DNA of 64,000 nt, taken from NCBI RefSeq assembly GCF_035189165.1, contig NZ_CP045246.1:1-64000 (forward strand), written 5' to 3'. The notes beneath the pieces are model-generated. The model did not search any database. It worked only from the letters and a program-made list of their open reading frames with translations, and was not told where the DNA came from. Origin of the DNA: Arthrobacter sp. JZ12. GTDB lineage: Bacteria > Actinomycetota > Actinomycetes > Actinomycetales > Micrococcaceae. Made by a program: the position numbers and the translations under genes. Positions 1-11,766 of the stretch are shown here, piece by piece (position 1 is the stretch's first letter; every line of letters starts with the position of its first letter).

Positions 1-1416
1 GTGAGCACCGACGAGATCAACGATGTAGGCAGTTCCTGGCGCAAGGTCATCCGTACCCTTGAGCAGGACGAGCGCATCTCTCCGCGCCAGCGGGGGTTTG
101 TGGTCCTCGCTCAGGCTCAGGGGCTGATCGGAACAACGCTCCTGGTTGCGGTGCCCAATGAACTCACTCGGGAAGTTCTCCAAAGTCAGCTCAAGAGCCC
201 GTTGGATGATGCGCTGCGGGATGTCTTCCGTGAGGACATTCAGTGCGCGTTTGTGATTGACCCCGAGCTGACGCCGATCATGGAGGAAGAACCGGAGGAA
301 GTTCCGCAGGACCTCGTGCAGCGTGAGCGGGAGCGGGATGCAGCGCCGTCCCCGACACCGCCGAGCAACTCGCACGAGTTTGGCCGACTGAATCCGAAGT
401 ACATCTTCGACACCTTTGTCATCGGTTCCTCCAACCGCTTCGCCCATGCAGCTGCCGTTGCAGTCGCGGAAGCACCCGCCAAGGCTTACAACCCACTGTT
501 CATCTACGGCGACTCGGGTCTCGGCAAAACTCACCTGCTGCACGCGATAGGTCACTACGCCCGCCATCTGTACACCGGGATCCGTGTTCGGTACGTCAAC
601 TCGGAAGAGTTCACCAACGACTTCATCAACTCCATCCGGGACGATGAAGGCACCAGTTTCAAGCAGACCTATCGGAACGTCGACATCCTCCTGATCGATG
701 ACATTCAGTTCCTATCCGGCAAGGACCGCACGCAGGAGGAGTTCTTCCATACCTTCAATGCCCTGCACAACCACAACAAGCAGGTCGTCATCACCTCGGA
801 TCTACCGCCAAAGCAGCTGTCGGGCTTTGAAGAGAGGATGCGTTCCCGGTTTGAGTGGGGCCTGCTGACTGACATCCAGCCGCCGGAGCTCGAAACACGC
901 ATTGCCATTCTTCGCAAGAAGGCAATAAGTGAGGGCCTGAGCGCACCGGATGAGGTGCTGGAGTACATCGCCTCGAAGATCTCGACCAATATTCGGGAGC
1001 TCGAAGGTGCCCTCATTCGAGTGACGGCGTTCGCAAGTCTGAACCGCCAGGCCGTCGACGAGAACCTTGCCGAGATTGTCCTCAAGGACCTCATTACCGA
1101 CGACGGTGCCCAGGAGATCACTTCGTCGCTGATCATGGCGCAGACAGCCGAGTACTTCAACATCACCCTCGAAGACCTCTGCAGCAAGTCGCGTACCCGG
1201 ACCCTGGTGACCGCGCGCCAGATCGCGATGTACCTGTGCCGGGAGCTCACTGACATGTCCCTTCCGAAAATCGGTCAGGAACTGGGCGGCCGCGACCACA
1301 CCACCGTGATCCACGCTGATCGCAAGATCCGCGAGCTCATGGCGGAACGTCGGGCCATCTACAACCAGGTAACTGAGCTGACGAACCGGATCAAGCATCA
1401 TCAGAAAGACGGCTAG
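1..1416 (+). CDS. dnaA: Chromosomal replication initiator protein DnaA
   Basis: DnaA is the AAA+ ATPase that binds DnaA boxes and melts oriC. The 471-residue product has an N-terminal helicase/DnaB-interaction domain, a variable acidic and proline-rich linker (about residues 95-125), a Walker A motif GDSGLGKTH at 170-178, a Walker B LLIDDIQFL near 230, and the C-terminal DNA-binding signature GGRDHTTVIHADRKI near 430. The GTG at base 1 is taken as the start because the N-terminus matches the expected family length. The gene is followed directly by the DnaA-box-bearing oriC gap and dnaN, the classical origin order. The upstream promoter lies outside the window. Confidence 0.98.
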   Translation: MSTDEINDVGSSWRKVIRTLEQDERISPRQRGFVVLAQAQGLIGTTLLVAVPNELTREVLQSQLKSPLDDALRDVFREDIQCAFVIDPELTPIMEEEPEEVPQDLVQRERERDAAPSPTPPSNSHEFGRLNPKYIFDTFVIGSSNRFAHAAAVAVAEAPAKAYNPLFIYGDSGLGKTHLLHAIGHYARHLYTGIRVRYVNSEEFTNDFINSIRDDEGTSFKQTYRNVDILLIDDIQFLSGKDRTQEEFFHTFNALHNHNKQVVITSDLPPKQLSGFEERMRSRFEWGLLTDIQPPELETRIAILRKKAISEGLSAPDEVLEYIASKISTNIRELEGALIRVTAFASLNRQAVDENLAEIVLKDLITDDGAQEITSSLIMAQTAEYFNITLEDLCSKSRTRTLVTARQIAMYLCRELTDMSLPKIGQELGGRDHTTVIHADRKIRELMAERRAIYNQVTELTNRIKHHQKDG

Positions 1417-1879
1417 GCAGCTCAACGACGGGCGCTTCGTTCGAGACAGCTGTCAGCGGCTAAGAAATTAACAACTGTGGAAAGAAGTGTGGATAACTCC
1501 CGCCTGCCAGTGGACGTTAATGAGGACAACCCACAGGGCACCTGTGGATGCGCCGAATCACAAGAATTTCGTGCACATCCCTGCTTCTGCTCACCGCACC
1601 TGAGCCCACATGGTTTCAACAACGGCGAAGGCCGGGATCACGCGGATCTCATGGGTTATCCACAGTTTCCACAGAAGTTATTAACACTACTGATCCTTAA
1701 TCCATCGATCCTTTCCAAATAACATTTCCCCTCCGTCCAGCCCGGGCAGCCCACCTGCTCGGTCGCGCTAAGCTGTCACTTACGTAGAGTTGACCTTTGC
1801 TCACGCGTCCTCCTTTCGCAGAGAAGGGTCGAGGATGGGTGGCTTCCCTGATGTACTTCGCGAAAGGCGGCACCCCTCA
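1417..1879. other. oriC: Replication origin oriC (dnaA-dnaN intergenic region)
   Basis: This 463-base gap holds no convincing gene. It contains two perfect DnaA boxes in opposite orientation: TGTGGATAA at 1488-1496 and TTATCCACA at 1656-1664. Degenerate copies lie around them (TGTGGAAAG at 1476, TGTGGATGC at 1543, TTTCCACA at 1666). AT-rich tracts around 1461-1472 and 1678-1690 are candidate unwinding sites. Location between dnaA and dnaN is the known position of actinobacterial oriC. The dnaN promoter should lie in its right part, but I cannot place it firmly. Confidence 0.9.
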
Positions 1880-3004
1880 GTGAAATTTCGAGTCGAGCGC
1901 GATGTCTTGGCCGAGGCCGTTACCTGGACAGCGCGTTCCCTGTCGCCACGTCCGCCGGTCCCGGTGCTTTCGGGACTGCTGATCAAGGCAGGAACCGGCA
2001 GCCTGAGCCTGGCCAGCTTCGACTATGAGATCTCGGCACGGCTTGAGATTCCGGCTGACGTTGCTGAAGAAGGAACGATCCTGGTTTCAGGTCGGCTCCT
2101 GGCGGATATCTGCCGCAGTTTGCCCTCCGCACCGGTGGAGGTTGAAACTGACGGCTCGAAAGTCACCCTCACCTGCCGCAACAGCCGGTTCAACCTGGCC
2201 ACAATGCCGGAGGCCGAGTATCCCGAGCTGCCAAGCCTGCCCGACGTCAGCGGCGTCGTCGACGGGGACGCGTTCGCAGAGGCGGTTTCACAGGTGATCA
2301 TCGCCGCCAGCCGTGATGACACTCTGCCCATCCTGACCGGCGTCCGCATGGAGATCGAAGAAGATCTCATCACTTTCCTTGCCACTGACAGGTACCGCCT
2401 CGCACTGCGCGAGCTCTCATGGAAGCCCGCGAATCCCGGCATCTCTACCAGTGCCTTGGTGAAGGCCAAGACGCTCAGCGAAGTTGCCAAGACCCTCGGT
2501 GGTGCCGGCGACCTCAAGATCGCGTTGGCTGACAACAGCGAACTCATCGGCTTCGAGAGTGGTGGCCGCAGGACGACGTCGTTGCTTGTTGACGGCGACT
2601 ACCCCAAGATCCGGTCCCTCTTCCCGGAAAACACCCCGATCCATGCCACGGTGGAGACCAGCCAGCTGGTCGAAGCAGTCCGGCGCGTGGCCCTCGTCGC
2701 GGAGCGCAATACTCCTGTTCGGCTTGCCTTCAGTGCGGGTCAGGTTGTTCTCGACGCCGGAACAGGCGAAGACGCCCAGGCATCCGAGGCGATCGAGGCA
2801 ACGCTTGAGGGCGACGACATCACAGTCGCCTTCAACCCGCACTACCTGAGCGAAGGCCTTGGGGCATTCAGCAGCAAGTTTGTCCGTTTTTCCTTCACCA
2901 CTCCGCCCAAGCCGGCAGTTATCTCCGCGCAGGAAGAGCCCACGGGTGAGGACCGGGAAGACTACCGTTACCTGCTGATGCCGGTGAGGCTGCCCAACCA
3001 GTAG
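1880..3004 (+). CDS. dnaN: DNA polymerase III beta sliding clamp
   Basis: DnaN is the ring-shaped processivity clamp of DNA polymerase III and a hub for repair polymerases, including those of the ImuB/DnaE2 cassette further along. The 374-residue product starts MKFRVERDVLAEAV and shows the three-domain clamp pattern, including VLSGLLIK in domain 1 and DTLPILTGVRME in domain 2. It ends YRYLLMPVRL, the conserved C-terminal stretch. The frame is open further upstream (to 1790), but GTG 1880 gives the family N-terminus and is preferred. The next gene (gnd) begins 38 bases downstream. Confidence 0.97.
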   Translation: MKFRVERDVLAEAVTWTARSLSPRPPVPVLSGLLIKAGTGSLSLASFDYEISARLEIPADVAEEGTILVSGRLLADICRSLPSAPVEVETDGSKVTLTCRNSRFNLATMPEAEYPELPSLPDVSGVVDGDAFAEAVSQVIIAASRDDTLPILTGVRMEIEEDLITFLATDRYRLALRELSWKPANPGISTSALVKAKTLSEVAKTLGGAGDLKIALADNSELIGFESGGRRTTSLLVDGDYPKIRSLFPENTPIHATVETSQLVEAVRRVALVAERNTPVRLAFSAGQVVLDAGTGEDAQASEAIEATLEGDDITVAFNPHYLSEGLGAFSSKFVRFSFTTPPKPAVISAQEEPTGEDREDYRYLLMPVRLPNQ

Positions 3005-3042
3005 CACCAGTACAACCCATCTACCGGAACCATGGAGGACAC

Positions 3043-3936
3043 ATGCATATTGGCCTGATCGGACTCGGCAAGATGGGTTACAACATGCGGGAACGGTTGC
3101 GTTCCAGGGGCGTCGAGGTGACCGGGTTCGACCGCAACCCCGACGTTTCGGATGTCGCGACCCTGGATGATCTGCTTGCAGCGCTTCCTACACCCCGGGT
3201 CGTCTGGGTCATGGTTCCCGCCGGTCCGATCACCGCTCAGGTGATTGAGGAGTTGCGTGCAAGACTCTCTGAAGGCGACCTGGTGATCGACGGCGGAAAC
3301 TCCAAGTTCAGCACTGACCAGGAACACAGCCGAGCCCTGGCCGAGAAAGGAATCGGCTTCCTGGACTGCGGTGTATCCGGCGGTGTCTGGGGCCTGCAGA
3401 ACGGTTACGGGCTCATGGTCGGTGGCCCGGACGACGCCGTCGAGCGGGTCATGCCGGTCTTCGACGCCCTCCGTCCGGATGGCGACCGCTCTGAAAGTTT
3501 CGTCCATGTGGGCGAGACGGGTGCGGGACACTACGCGAAGATGGTGCACAACGGCATCGAGTACGGGCTGATGCAGGCCTACGCCGAGGGCTACGAACTC
3601 CTTGAGGCGAAGGACATCATCAAGGACGTACACGGAACGTTCAAGGCATGGCAGAAGGGGACGGTGGTTCGTTCCTGGTTGCTTGACCTACTCGTCAAGG
3701 CGCTCGAGGAAGACCCCGAGCTGAGCAAGGTCGGTGCCTACATTGAAGATTCGGGCGAGGGCAGGTGGACCGTGGAGCAGGCGATCGAGAACGAGGTAGC
3801 CGCTCCCGTCATCACTGCCGCGCTTTTTGCACGCTTCAGCTCGCGGCAGGAGGAAGCACCCTCTTTGAAGATGGTCGCCGCCTTGCGGAACCAGTTCGGC
3901 GGGCATGCCGTGCGTCCTCCGCGCAACCCAGCCTGA
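3043..3936 (+). CDS. gnd: 6-phosphogluconate dehydrogenase, decarboxylating (YqeC/GndA type)
   Basis: It oxidatively decarboxylates 6-phosphogluconate to ribulose 5-phosphate in the pentose phosphate pathway. The N-terminal Rossmann motif GLIGLGKMG, the substrate-binding GGNSKF and the catalytic helix KMVHNGIEYGLMQAYAEGYELL are present. At 297 residues it is the short form (about 300 residues) rather than the 470-residue E. coli-type enzyme; short forms are commonly NAD-preferring, which is inferred here. ATG 3043 is preceded by GGAGGAC. The gene sits between dnaN and recF, as in several actinobacteria, and may be co-transcribed with recF 10 bases downstream. Confidence 0.93.
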   Translation: MHIGLIGLGKMGYNMRERLRSRGVEVTGFDRNPDVSDVATLDDLLAALPTPRVVWVMVPAGPITAQVIEELRARLSEGDLVIDGGNSKFSTDQEHSRALAEKGIGFLDCGVSGGVWGLQNGYGLMVGGPDDAVERVMPVFDALRPDGDRSESFVHVGETGAGHYAKMVHNGIEYGLMQAYAEGYELLEAKDIIKDVHGTFKAWQKGTVVRSWLLDLLVKALEEDPELSKVGAYIEDSGEGRWTVEQAIENEVAAPVITAALFARFSSRQEEAPSLKMVAALRNQFGGHAVRPPRNPA

Positions 3937-3946
3937 TAGAGCCCCG

Positions 3947-5125
3947 GTGTACGTCCAGCATCTTTCCCTGACCGATTTCCGCAGCTACTCGCAGCTCGAC
4001 GTCTCGTTCGAACCCGGGGTTACCGTCTTTGTGGGTCCCAACGGTGTGGGGAAGACCAACATCGTGGAGGCTGTCGGTTACCTGGCGTCGTTGTCCTCGC
4101 ATCGGGTGAGCTCGGACAAGCCCCTCATCGCCTTCGATGCCGAGCGTGCTCTGGTTCGCGGCCGGCTCGTGAGGGGAACGCAGGCAACCAGCGTCGAGCT
4201 GGAGATCAACGGCGAACGGGCAAACCGCGCCCGCATCAACAGGGCCAACCCTGTCCGGGCGAGGGAGGCGGCCGGCATTCTGCGCACGGTCCTGTTTGCT
4301 CCGGAGGATCTTGCGCTGGTCAAGGGTGACCCGTCCAATCGGCGCCGCTTCCTCGACGACCTGATGGTTCAGCTTGTACCGCACCACGCTGGTGTTCGTG
4401 CTGACTACGAGCGGGTACTCAAACAACGCAACGCGCTGCTCAAGTCACTGCGGGGAGGACGACTCACCTCGGCACACGAGGCAACCCTCGAGGTCTGGGA
4501 CCAGCACCTTGCAGCGGTGGGTTCGCAGTTGCTTCACGCGCGCATGGCTGTTCTGACTCGCCTGGTCCCGCATATGCAGAAGGCCTACAGCGAGCTGACG
4601 GATGGTTCGAAGGTGGCCAATGCCGCCTACCGCTCCTCCCTGGTCAGCCCGGTCGCGGATGACGACGACGGGGCATCGGCTCCGTTGGAAGACCTGAGCA
4701 CGCTGTCGGTGGAAGAACTGACTGACAAATTCCTAAGCGCAATCGCCTCGCAGCGGCGGCGCGAAACAGAGCGTGGAATCTCCCTGGTCGGCCCGCACCG
4801 CGATGAAGTAGAGCTGATGCTCGGCCGTGCATTCGTGAAAGGATACGCGTCGCACGGCGAAACCTGGTCCATGGCGTTGGCCTTGCGCCTCGGCTCGTTT
4901 TACCTGTTGTCCGACGACGACCACACGCCCGGGTCATCTCCCGTCCTTATTCTGGACGATGTCTTCGCTGAACTTGATGCCTACCGGCGTGACCGGCTGG
5001 CATCGGTGGTCGCCGGCGCGGAGCAGGTTTTGGTTACGGCGGCTGTGGGAGATGACGTCCCGGCCGGTCTCGATGGCCGGCACCTTTCCGTGGTGCCCGG
5101 AGGCTTGAGTGAAGTACCGGCCTGA
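3947..5125 (+). CDS. recF: DNA replication and repair protein RecF
   Basis: RecF is an SMC-like ATPase that helps load RecA at single-strand gaps. The 392-residue product has Walker A GPNGVGKTN near residue 28, the ABC-type signature SLVGPHRDEVEL near 280, and Walker B VLILDDVFAELD near 335. GTG 3947 is chosen because it gives the typical start VYVQHLSLTDFRSY. No good Shine-Dalgarno precedes it, but it lies 10 bases after gnd and could be translationally coupled. Its end overlaps the next gene by 17 bases. Confidence 0.96.
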   Translation: MYVQHLSLTDFRSYSQLDVSFEPGVTVFVGPNGVGKTNIVEAVGYLASLSSHRVSSDKPLIAFDAERALVRGRLVRGTQATSVELEINGERANRARINRANPVRAREAAGILRTVLFAPEDLALVKGDPSNRRRFLDDLMVQLVPHHAGVRADYERVLKQRNALLKSLRGGRLTSAHEATLEVWDQHLAAVGSQLLHARMAVLTRLVPHMQKAYSELTDGSKVANAAYRSSLVSPVADDDDGASAPLEDLSTLSVEELTDKFLSAIASQRRRETERGISLVGPHRDEVELMLGRAFVKGYASHGETWSMALALRLGSFYLLSDDDHTPGSSPVLILDDVFAELDAYRRDRLASVVAGAEQVLVTAAVGDDVPAGLDGRHLSVVPGGLSEVPA

Positions 5126-5696
5126 GCCACGCGAAGAGGAGAAGGACCAGAGCAACGACGACGGTAAAGCCGTCCGTGCCGCTCATCCGAATGAGACGCC
5201 CGCACAGGATGCACCGCAACTGCTGCTGAACCGCCTGCGCGAGGCGTCGGCAGCACGAGGTGAGATGCGGGCACCGGCCACGCGGCGCCGTCGTGCAGTC
5301 AGTGCGGGACGGAAGTCTTCGTCTGAGGAAGTGTATTCAGGAAGGGATCCGCAGGGTGTGGGCGCAGTCTTCGGTCGCCTACTCAGCGAGCGAGGCTGGA
5401 ACTCACCGGTCGCCGTCGGTTCGGTGATGGCCCGGTGGGAGGAACTGGTGGGACCGGAGATCGCAGCGCACTGCGTGCCGGAAAGCTTTCGGGAAACCAC
5501 CGTGCTGGTGCGCTGTGATTCCACTGCCTGGGCAACGCAGCTGCGGCTGATCAGCCCTGATCTGCTGCGACGGTTCGAACAGGAGCTCGGAGCAGGAGTG
5601 GTGACAGCCATGACGATCGTTGGACCGTCGGCTCCGTCATGGCGAAAGGGCGGGCGTGCGGTCCGGGGCCGCGGGCCACGTGACACCTATGGATAG
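5109..5696 (+). CDS. DUF721 / DciA-like helicase-associated protein
   Basis: The 195-residue protein carries a C-terminal DUF721 domain (about 85-175: FGRLLSERGWNSPVAVGSVMARWEELVGPEIAAHC), preceded by a basic, disordered N-terminus. DUF721 proteins include DciA, the ancestral loader of the replicative helicase DnaB, and the mycobacterial member (Rv0004) occupies the same place after recF. GTG 5109 overlaps the recF end, indicating translational coupling. A role in replicative helicase loading is an inference from family and position. Confidence 0.88.
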   Translation: MKYRPEPREEEKDQSNDDGKAVRAAHPNETPAQDAPQLLLNRLREASAARGEMRAPATRRRRAVSAGRKSSSEEVYSGRDPQGVGAVFGRLLSERGWNSPVAVGSVMARWEELVGPEIAAHCVPESFRETTVLVRCDSTAWATQLRLISPDLLRRFEQELGAGVVTAMTIVGPSAPSWRKGGRAVRGRGPRDTYG

Positions 5697-7999
<2,303 letters not shown>

Positions 8000-8081
8000 C
8001 CCCGCCTCGGACGCGTCGGCAGCACCACAACGGCTTCCCGGCTGCCGCCTCCAAAAGCATTCACGAAACGGAATGAACTAG

Positions 8082-10721
8082 ATGAGTGACGAAGTAACGC
8101 CTCCGGGCCCCGGCGCCGAGACCCCGATCGAGGGGACGGTCCTGACTGATCGGGTTGAGCAGGTGGACCTGCAGACCGAGATGCAGCGGTCCTACCTTGA
8201 CTACGCGATGGCGGTTATCGTTGGCCGCGCGCTGCCCGATGTGCGCGACGGGCTGAAGCCCGTTCACCGGCGGGTGCTGTACGCAATGTTCGACGGCGGC
8301 TACCGCCCCGACCGCTCGTTCAACAAGTGCGCGCGCGTGGTCGGCGAAGTCATGGGCCAGTACCACCCGCACGGTGACAGCGCCATTTACGATGCACTGG
8401 TCCGGCTCATCCAGGACTGGACCATGAGGTACCCACTCGCGCTGGGGCAGGGGAACTTCGGATCACCGGGTAACGACGGCGCGGCAGCTCCGCGATACAC
8501 CGAAACAAAGATGGCGCCTCTGGCCATGGAGATGGTCCGCGACATCGACGAGGAAACCGTCGATTTCCAGGACAACTATGACGGCAAGAACCAGGAACCC
8601 ACCATCCTGCCGTCCCGTTTTCCCAACCTGCTCGTCAACGGATCCTCCGGTATCGCCGTCGGCATGGCCACCAATATCCCGCCGCACAACCTGCGCGAGG
8701 TGGCCGACGGTGTCCAGTGGTATCTGAAGAATCCTGAGGCGTCCAAGGAGGAACTGCTTGAGGCGCTGATCCAGCGCATCAAGGGCCCGGACTTCCCGAC
8801 CGGTGCGCAGATTCTGGGCCACAAGGGCATTGAGGACGCGTACCGGACCGGTCGAGGTTCCATCACCATGCGCGCCGTGGTGAATGTGGAAGAGATCCAG
8901 GGACGCACCTGCCTGGTAGTGACCGAGCTCCCGTATCAGGCGAACCCGGACAACCTTGCGATCAAGATCGCCGACCTGGTGAAGGACGGCAAAATTTCAG
9001 GCATCGCCGACCTCAGGGATGAGACCTCGGGCCGCACCGGTCAGCGCCTGGTGATCGTGCTGAAGCGCGACGCGGTAGCCAAGGTGGTCCTCAACAACCT
9101 GTACAAGCACACGTCGCTGCAGGAAAACTTCAGCGCCAACATGTTGGCGATCGTTGACGACGTGCCGCGCACGCTAAGCCTCGACGCGTTCATCCGCCAT
9201 TGGGTGACGCATCAGCTCGAAGTGATTGTCCGCAGGACCCGGTACCGCCTGCGAAAGGCCGAGGAACAAGCCCACATCCTGCGGGGCTTGTTGAAGGCAC
9301 TGGATGCGCTGGACGAGGTCATCGCCCTGATCCGCCGCTCTCCGACGGTCGAGGATGCCCGCAACGGGCTCATGGGCCTTCTGGACATCGATGAGATCCA
9401 GGCCCAGGCGATCCTCGACATGCAGCTGCGCCGTCTGGCCGCCCTCGAGCGCCAGAAGATTCAGGATCAGCACGCGAAGCTGGAAGCGGAAATCGCCGAG
9501 TACAAGCAGATCCTGGCCTCGGAATCCCAGCAGCGGGAGATCGTCTCGACCGAACTGCAGGAAATCGTCGACAAGCACGGCGATGATCGCCGCACCGAGA
9601 TCCTCATGGGCTACGACGCCGATATGAGCATGGAAGACCTCATCCCCGAAGAGGAGATGGTGGTTACCATCACCCGGGGTGGATACGTCAAGCGCACGCG
9701 CAGCGACAACTACCGCCAGCAGGCCCGTGGCGGAAAGGGCATTCGTGGCGCCCAGCTGCGCGGCGACGACGTCGTCGAGCACTTCTTTGTGACCACCACC
9801 CACCATTGGCTGCTTTTCTTCACGAACCTCGGCAGGGTCTACCGCGCCAAAGCGTACGAGCTCATCGAAGCCGCACGGGATGCCAAGGGTCAGCATGTGG
9901 CAAACCTGCTGGCATTCCAGCCAGACGAGACGATCGCCCAGGTACTCGACCTTCGGGACTACGAGCAGTCGCCTTACCTGGTCCTTGCGACCAAACGGGG
10001 CCTGGTCAAGAAGACCCGGTTGGCAGATTACGACACCAACCGCTCGGCGGGTGTCATCGCCATCAACCTCCGCGACGGCGACGAACTGGTATCCGCCCAG
10101 CTGGTTTCCGAAAGCGACGACATGATGCTGGTGTCCCGCAAAGGCCAGTCGCTGCGCTTCAGCGCCACCGACGAGGCACTTCGACCCATGGGCCGCGCTA
10201 CCTCCGGCGTAACCGGCATGAAGTTCCGTGAGGACGACGAACTGTTGGCTGCGAACGTCGTCAGCGACGATTCGTATGTCTTCATCGTGACTGAGGGCGG
10301 CTTTGCCAAGCGGACCAAAGTGGATGAGTACCGTGTCCAGGGCCGTGGAGGCCTTGGCATCAAGGTGGCCAAGCTGGCTGAAGAGCGAGGTGACCTGGTT
10401 GGTGCGCTCATCGTGCAGGAGGAAGACGAGGTCCTGGTTGTCATGGGCGGAGGCAAGGTAGTGCGTTCCGCGGTAGCCGGCGTTCCCGCAAAGGGCCGTG
10501 ACACCATGGGCGTCATCTTCGCCAAGCCCGACAAATCTGACCGTATCATCGCTGTCGCCCGCAACACCGAACGCGGCTTGACCGCTGAAGAGGCGGCCGT
10601 TCCCACAGCCGTGATCATTGACGCTGAAACTGCGTCCGAAGGTGTGGATGAAGTACCGTTGTCGTCAGGAGAAACGGCTGAGCCTGAGGCTGAGCCAACC
10701 GATATGGGAGGTTCTGAGTGA
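8082..10721 (+). CDS. gyrA: DNA gyrase subunit A
   Basis: GyrA is the DNA cleavage and wrapping subunit of gyrase. The catalytic tyrosine is Tyr139 ([10 protein letters not shown]). The quinolone-determining region [14 protein letters not shown] has Ser100 and Asp104, the residues associated with wild-type susceptibility. The GyrA box reads QARGGKG near 546-552, one residue off the QRRGGKG consensus. The 879-residue length includes an acidic C-terminal tail. Its end overlaps the start of the DUF3566 gene by 4 bases, so the two are probably co-translated. Confidence 0.98.
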   Translation: MSDEVTPPGPGAETPIEGTVLTDRVEQVDLQTEMQRSYLDYAMAVIVGRALPDVRDGLKPVHRRVLYAMFDGGYRPDRSFNKCARVVGEVMGQYHPHGDSAIYDALVRLIQDWTMRYPLALGQGNFGSPGNDGAAAPRYTETKMAPLAMEMVRDIDEETVDFQDNYDGKNQEPTILPSRFPNLLVNGSSGIAVGMATNIPPHNLREVADGVQWYLKNPEASKEELLEALIQRIKGPDFPTGAQILGHKGIEDAYRTGRGSITMRAVVNVEEIQGRTCLVVTELPYQANPDNLAIKIADLVKDGKISGIADLRDETSGRTGQRLVIVLKRDAVAKVVLNNLYKHTSLQENFSANMLAIVDDVPRTLSLDAFIRHWVTHQLEVIVRRTRYRLRKAEEQAHILRGLLKALDALDEVIALIRRSPTVEDARNGLMGLLDIDEIQAQAILDMQLRRLAALERQKIQDQHAKLEAEIAEYKQILASESQQREIVSTELQEIVDKHGDDRRTEILMGYDADMSMEDLIPEEEMVVTITRGGYVKRTRSDNYRQQARGGKGIRGAQLRGDDVVEHFFVTTTHHWLLFFTNLGRVYRAKAYELIEAARDAKGQHVANLLAFQPDETIAQVLDLRDYEQSPYLVLATKRGLVKKTRLADYDTNRSAGVIAINLRDGDELVSAQLVSESDDMMLVSRKGQSLRFSATDEALRPMGRATSGVTGMKFREDDELLAANVVSDDSYVFIVTEGGFAKRTKVDEYRVQGRGGLGIKVAKLAEERGDLVGALIVQEEDEVLVVMGGGKVVRSAVAGVPAKGRDTMGVIFAKPDKSDRIIAVARNTERGLTAEEAAVPTAVIIDAETASEGVDEVPLSSGETAEPEAEPTDMGGSE

Positions 10722-11248
10722 GTTCTGGCAACTCAAATCCGCGTTCGACCACGGGAAGCGCCGTGCGGTCGTCAGGCGGAGGACCTCGGATCAATGCGCC
10801 CGCGCGCCCTACCCAGCGGCCGGCGTCGTCGGCACCTCGCCCGGGCAACCGGCCGGGGCTGGTCAAGCCTGCGCCCAAGGCGAAGGCACGCAAGGCACGT
10901 CTCCTGATCAGCAAGATCGATCCCTGGTCGGTCCTGAAGATGGCCTTCCTTCTGTCCGTCGCACTCGGCATTGTCACTGTGGTGGCGGCCATTGTGATCT
11001 GGACGGTTCTCGACCTTACGGGCATCTTCGACCGCGTGAATCAGCTGCTCGGCGAGATCGCCGGCTCCGAGGGCGAAGGCTTCGACCTGCGCCAGTTCGC
11101 GTCGCTGGGGCAGGTGGTTTCCTTCGCGACCATCATCGCGGTGGTGAACGTTGTCCTGCTGACCGCTTTGGCCATGCTTGCGGCGGTTCTCTACAACATT
11201 TCGTCCACTCTGGTGGGCGGTATCGGGGTGACCCTCACGGACGACTGA
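10718..11248 (+). CDS. DUF3566 transmembrane protein
   Basis: The 176-residue protein has a disordered N-terminus rich in Ser, Pro, Arg and Lys (1-65). A C-terminal DUF3566 domain follows, with two membrane segments (about 75-98 and 130-160) ending [18 protein letters not shown]3566 gene directly after gyrA is conserved in actinobacteria (Rv0007 in M. tuberculosis). The start codon overlaps the gyrA stop. Function is unknown. Confidence 0.85.
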   Translation: MSSGNSNPRSTTGSAVRSSGGGPRINAPARPTQRPASSAPRPGNRPGLVKPAPKAKARKARLLISKIDPWSVLKMAFLLSVALGIVTVVAAIVIWTVLDLTGIFDRVNQLLGEIAGSEGEGFDLRQFASLGQVVSFATIIAVVNVVLLTALAMLAAVLYNISSTLVGGIGVTLTDD

Positions 11249-11268
11249 CGGCGGTTGGGCCGCTCAAT

Positions 11269-11298
11269 TTGTTGATTGCGGCGGCCCTACTGTAAAGT
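11269..11298 (+). promoter_or_regulatory. Candidate promoter of tRNA-Ile
   Basis: A -35-like TTGTTG (11269-11274) is separated by 18 bases from a -10-like TAAAGT (11293-11298), placing a start about 17 bases before the mature tRNA. The -35 lies inside an inverted repeat (GGGCCGC ... GCGGCCC, about 11257-11287) that could also act as the end of the DUF3566 transcript. Confidence 0.4.
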
Positions 11299-11322
11299 CG
11301 TATCTCGGCCCGATGAGGTTCG

Positions 11323-11396
11323 GGGCGTATAGCTCAGGCGGTTAGAGCGCTTCGCTGATAACGAAGAGGTCCCAGGTTCAAGTCCTGGTACGCCCA
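11323..11396 (+). tRNA. tRNA-Ile (GAT anticodon)
   Basis: A cloverleaf can be drawn by eye. The acceptor stem GGGCGTA pairs with TACGCCC, the D-arm is AGCTC...GAGC, and the anticodon loop CTGATAA carries GAT at 11357-11359. The T-arm contains GGTTCAAGTCC. CCA is not encoded. It lies between gyrA/DUF3566 and tRNA-Ala, the conserved position in actinobacteria. Confidence 0.96.
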
Positions 11397-11438
11397 CGGA
11401 TTCTGGCACCGGCAGGAAACTGCAAGGGAAGGAGCACT

Positions 11439-11555
11439 GTGAAGAAGTTGCTGGTAGTAGCAGCTGCGGTTGCAGGCGCTTTCGCTTACAAGCGGTGGCA
11501 GGAGTCCGAGAAGGAAAAGCAAGTGTGGAGCGAGGCGACCGATTCGGTCGATTAG
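11439..11555 (+). CDS. DLW-39 family small protein (38 residues)
   Basis: A GTG-initiated 38-residue frame preceded by AAGGGAAGGAGC. The product begins MKKLLVVAAAVAGAFAYKRW, a short hydrophobic helix followed by a charged, Glu/Lys-rich segment ending VWSEATDSVD. It matches my memory of the actinobacterial DLW-39 family, tiny proteins encoded between tRNA-Ile and tRNA-Ala near gyrA. It probably sits in or on the membrane through the N-terminal helix. Function is unknown. Confidence 0.82.
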   Translation: MKKLLVVAAAVAGAFAYKRWQESEKEKQVWSEATDSVD

Positions 11556-11596
11556 GGCTTCGCGGCTGATCAGGGTAGACTGGTCAGGTTCCTTTC

Positions 11597-11669
11597 GGGG
11601 GCATGGCGCAATTGGTAGCGCACCTGCTTTGCAAGCAGGGGGTTCGGGGTTCGAGTCCCCGTGCCTCCA
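11597..11669 (+). tRNA. tRNA-Ala (TGC anticodon)
   Basis: The acceptor stem GGGGGCA pairs with TGCCTCC (one G-T pair). The anticodon loop TTTGCAA carries TGC at 11630-11632, and the T-arm contains GGTTCGAGTCC. The full CCA is not encoded. A -10-like TAGACT at 11576-11581 may drive it. A strong terminator follows. Confidence 0.96.
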
Positions 11670-11676
11670 CCGAATG

Positions 11677-11712
11677 AAAGAGTCCCAGCCAAGCGGCTGG
11701 GACTCTTTCGCT
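11677..11712 (+). terminator. Rho-independent terminator after tRNA-Ala
   Basis: A perfect 14-bp stem (AAAGAGTCCCAGCC at 11677-11690 with GGCTGGGACTCTTT at 11695-11708) has a four-base loop and a short T-rich tail. It separates the + strand tRNA unit from the minus-strand glycosyltransferase. Confidence 0.85.
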
Positions 11713-11766
11713 TTTCCCGTGGTGTAATGGTCGGCCGCTGCCCGCCTCATGCAAGGGCCTGAGGGC

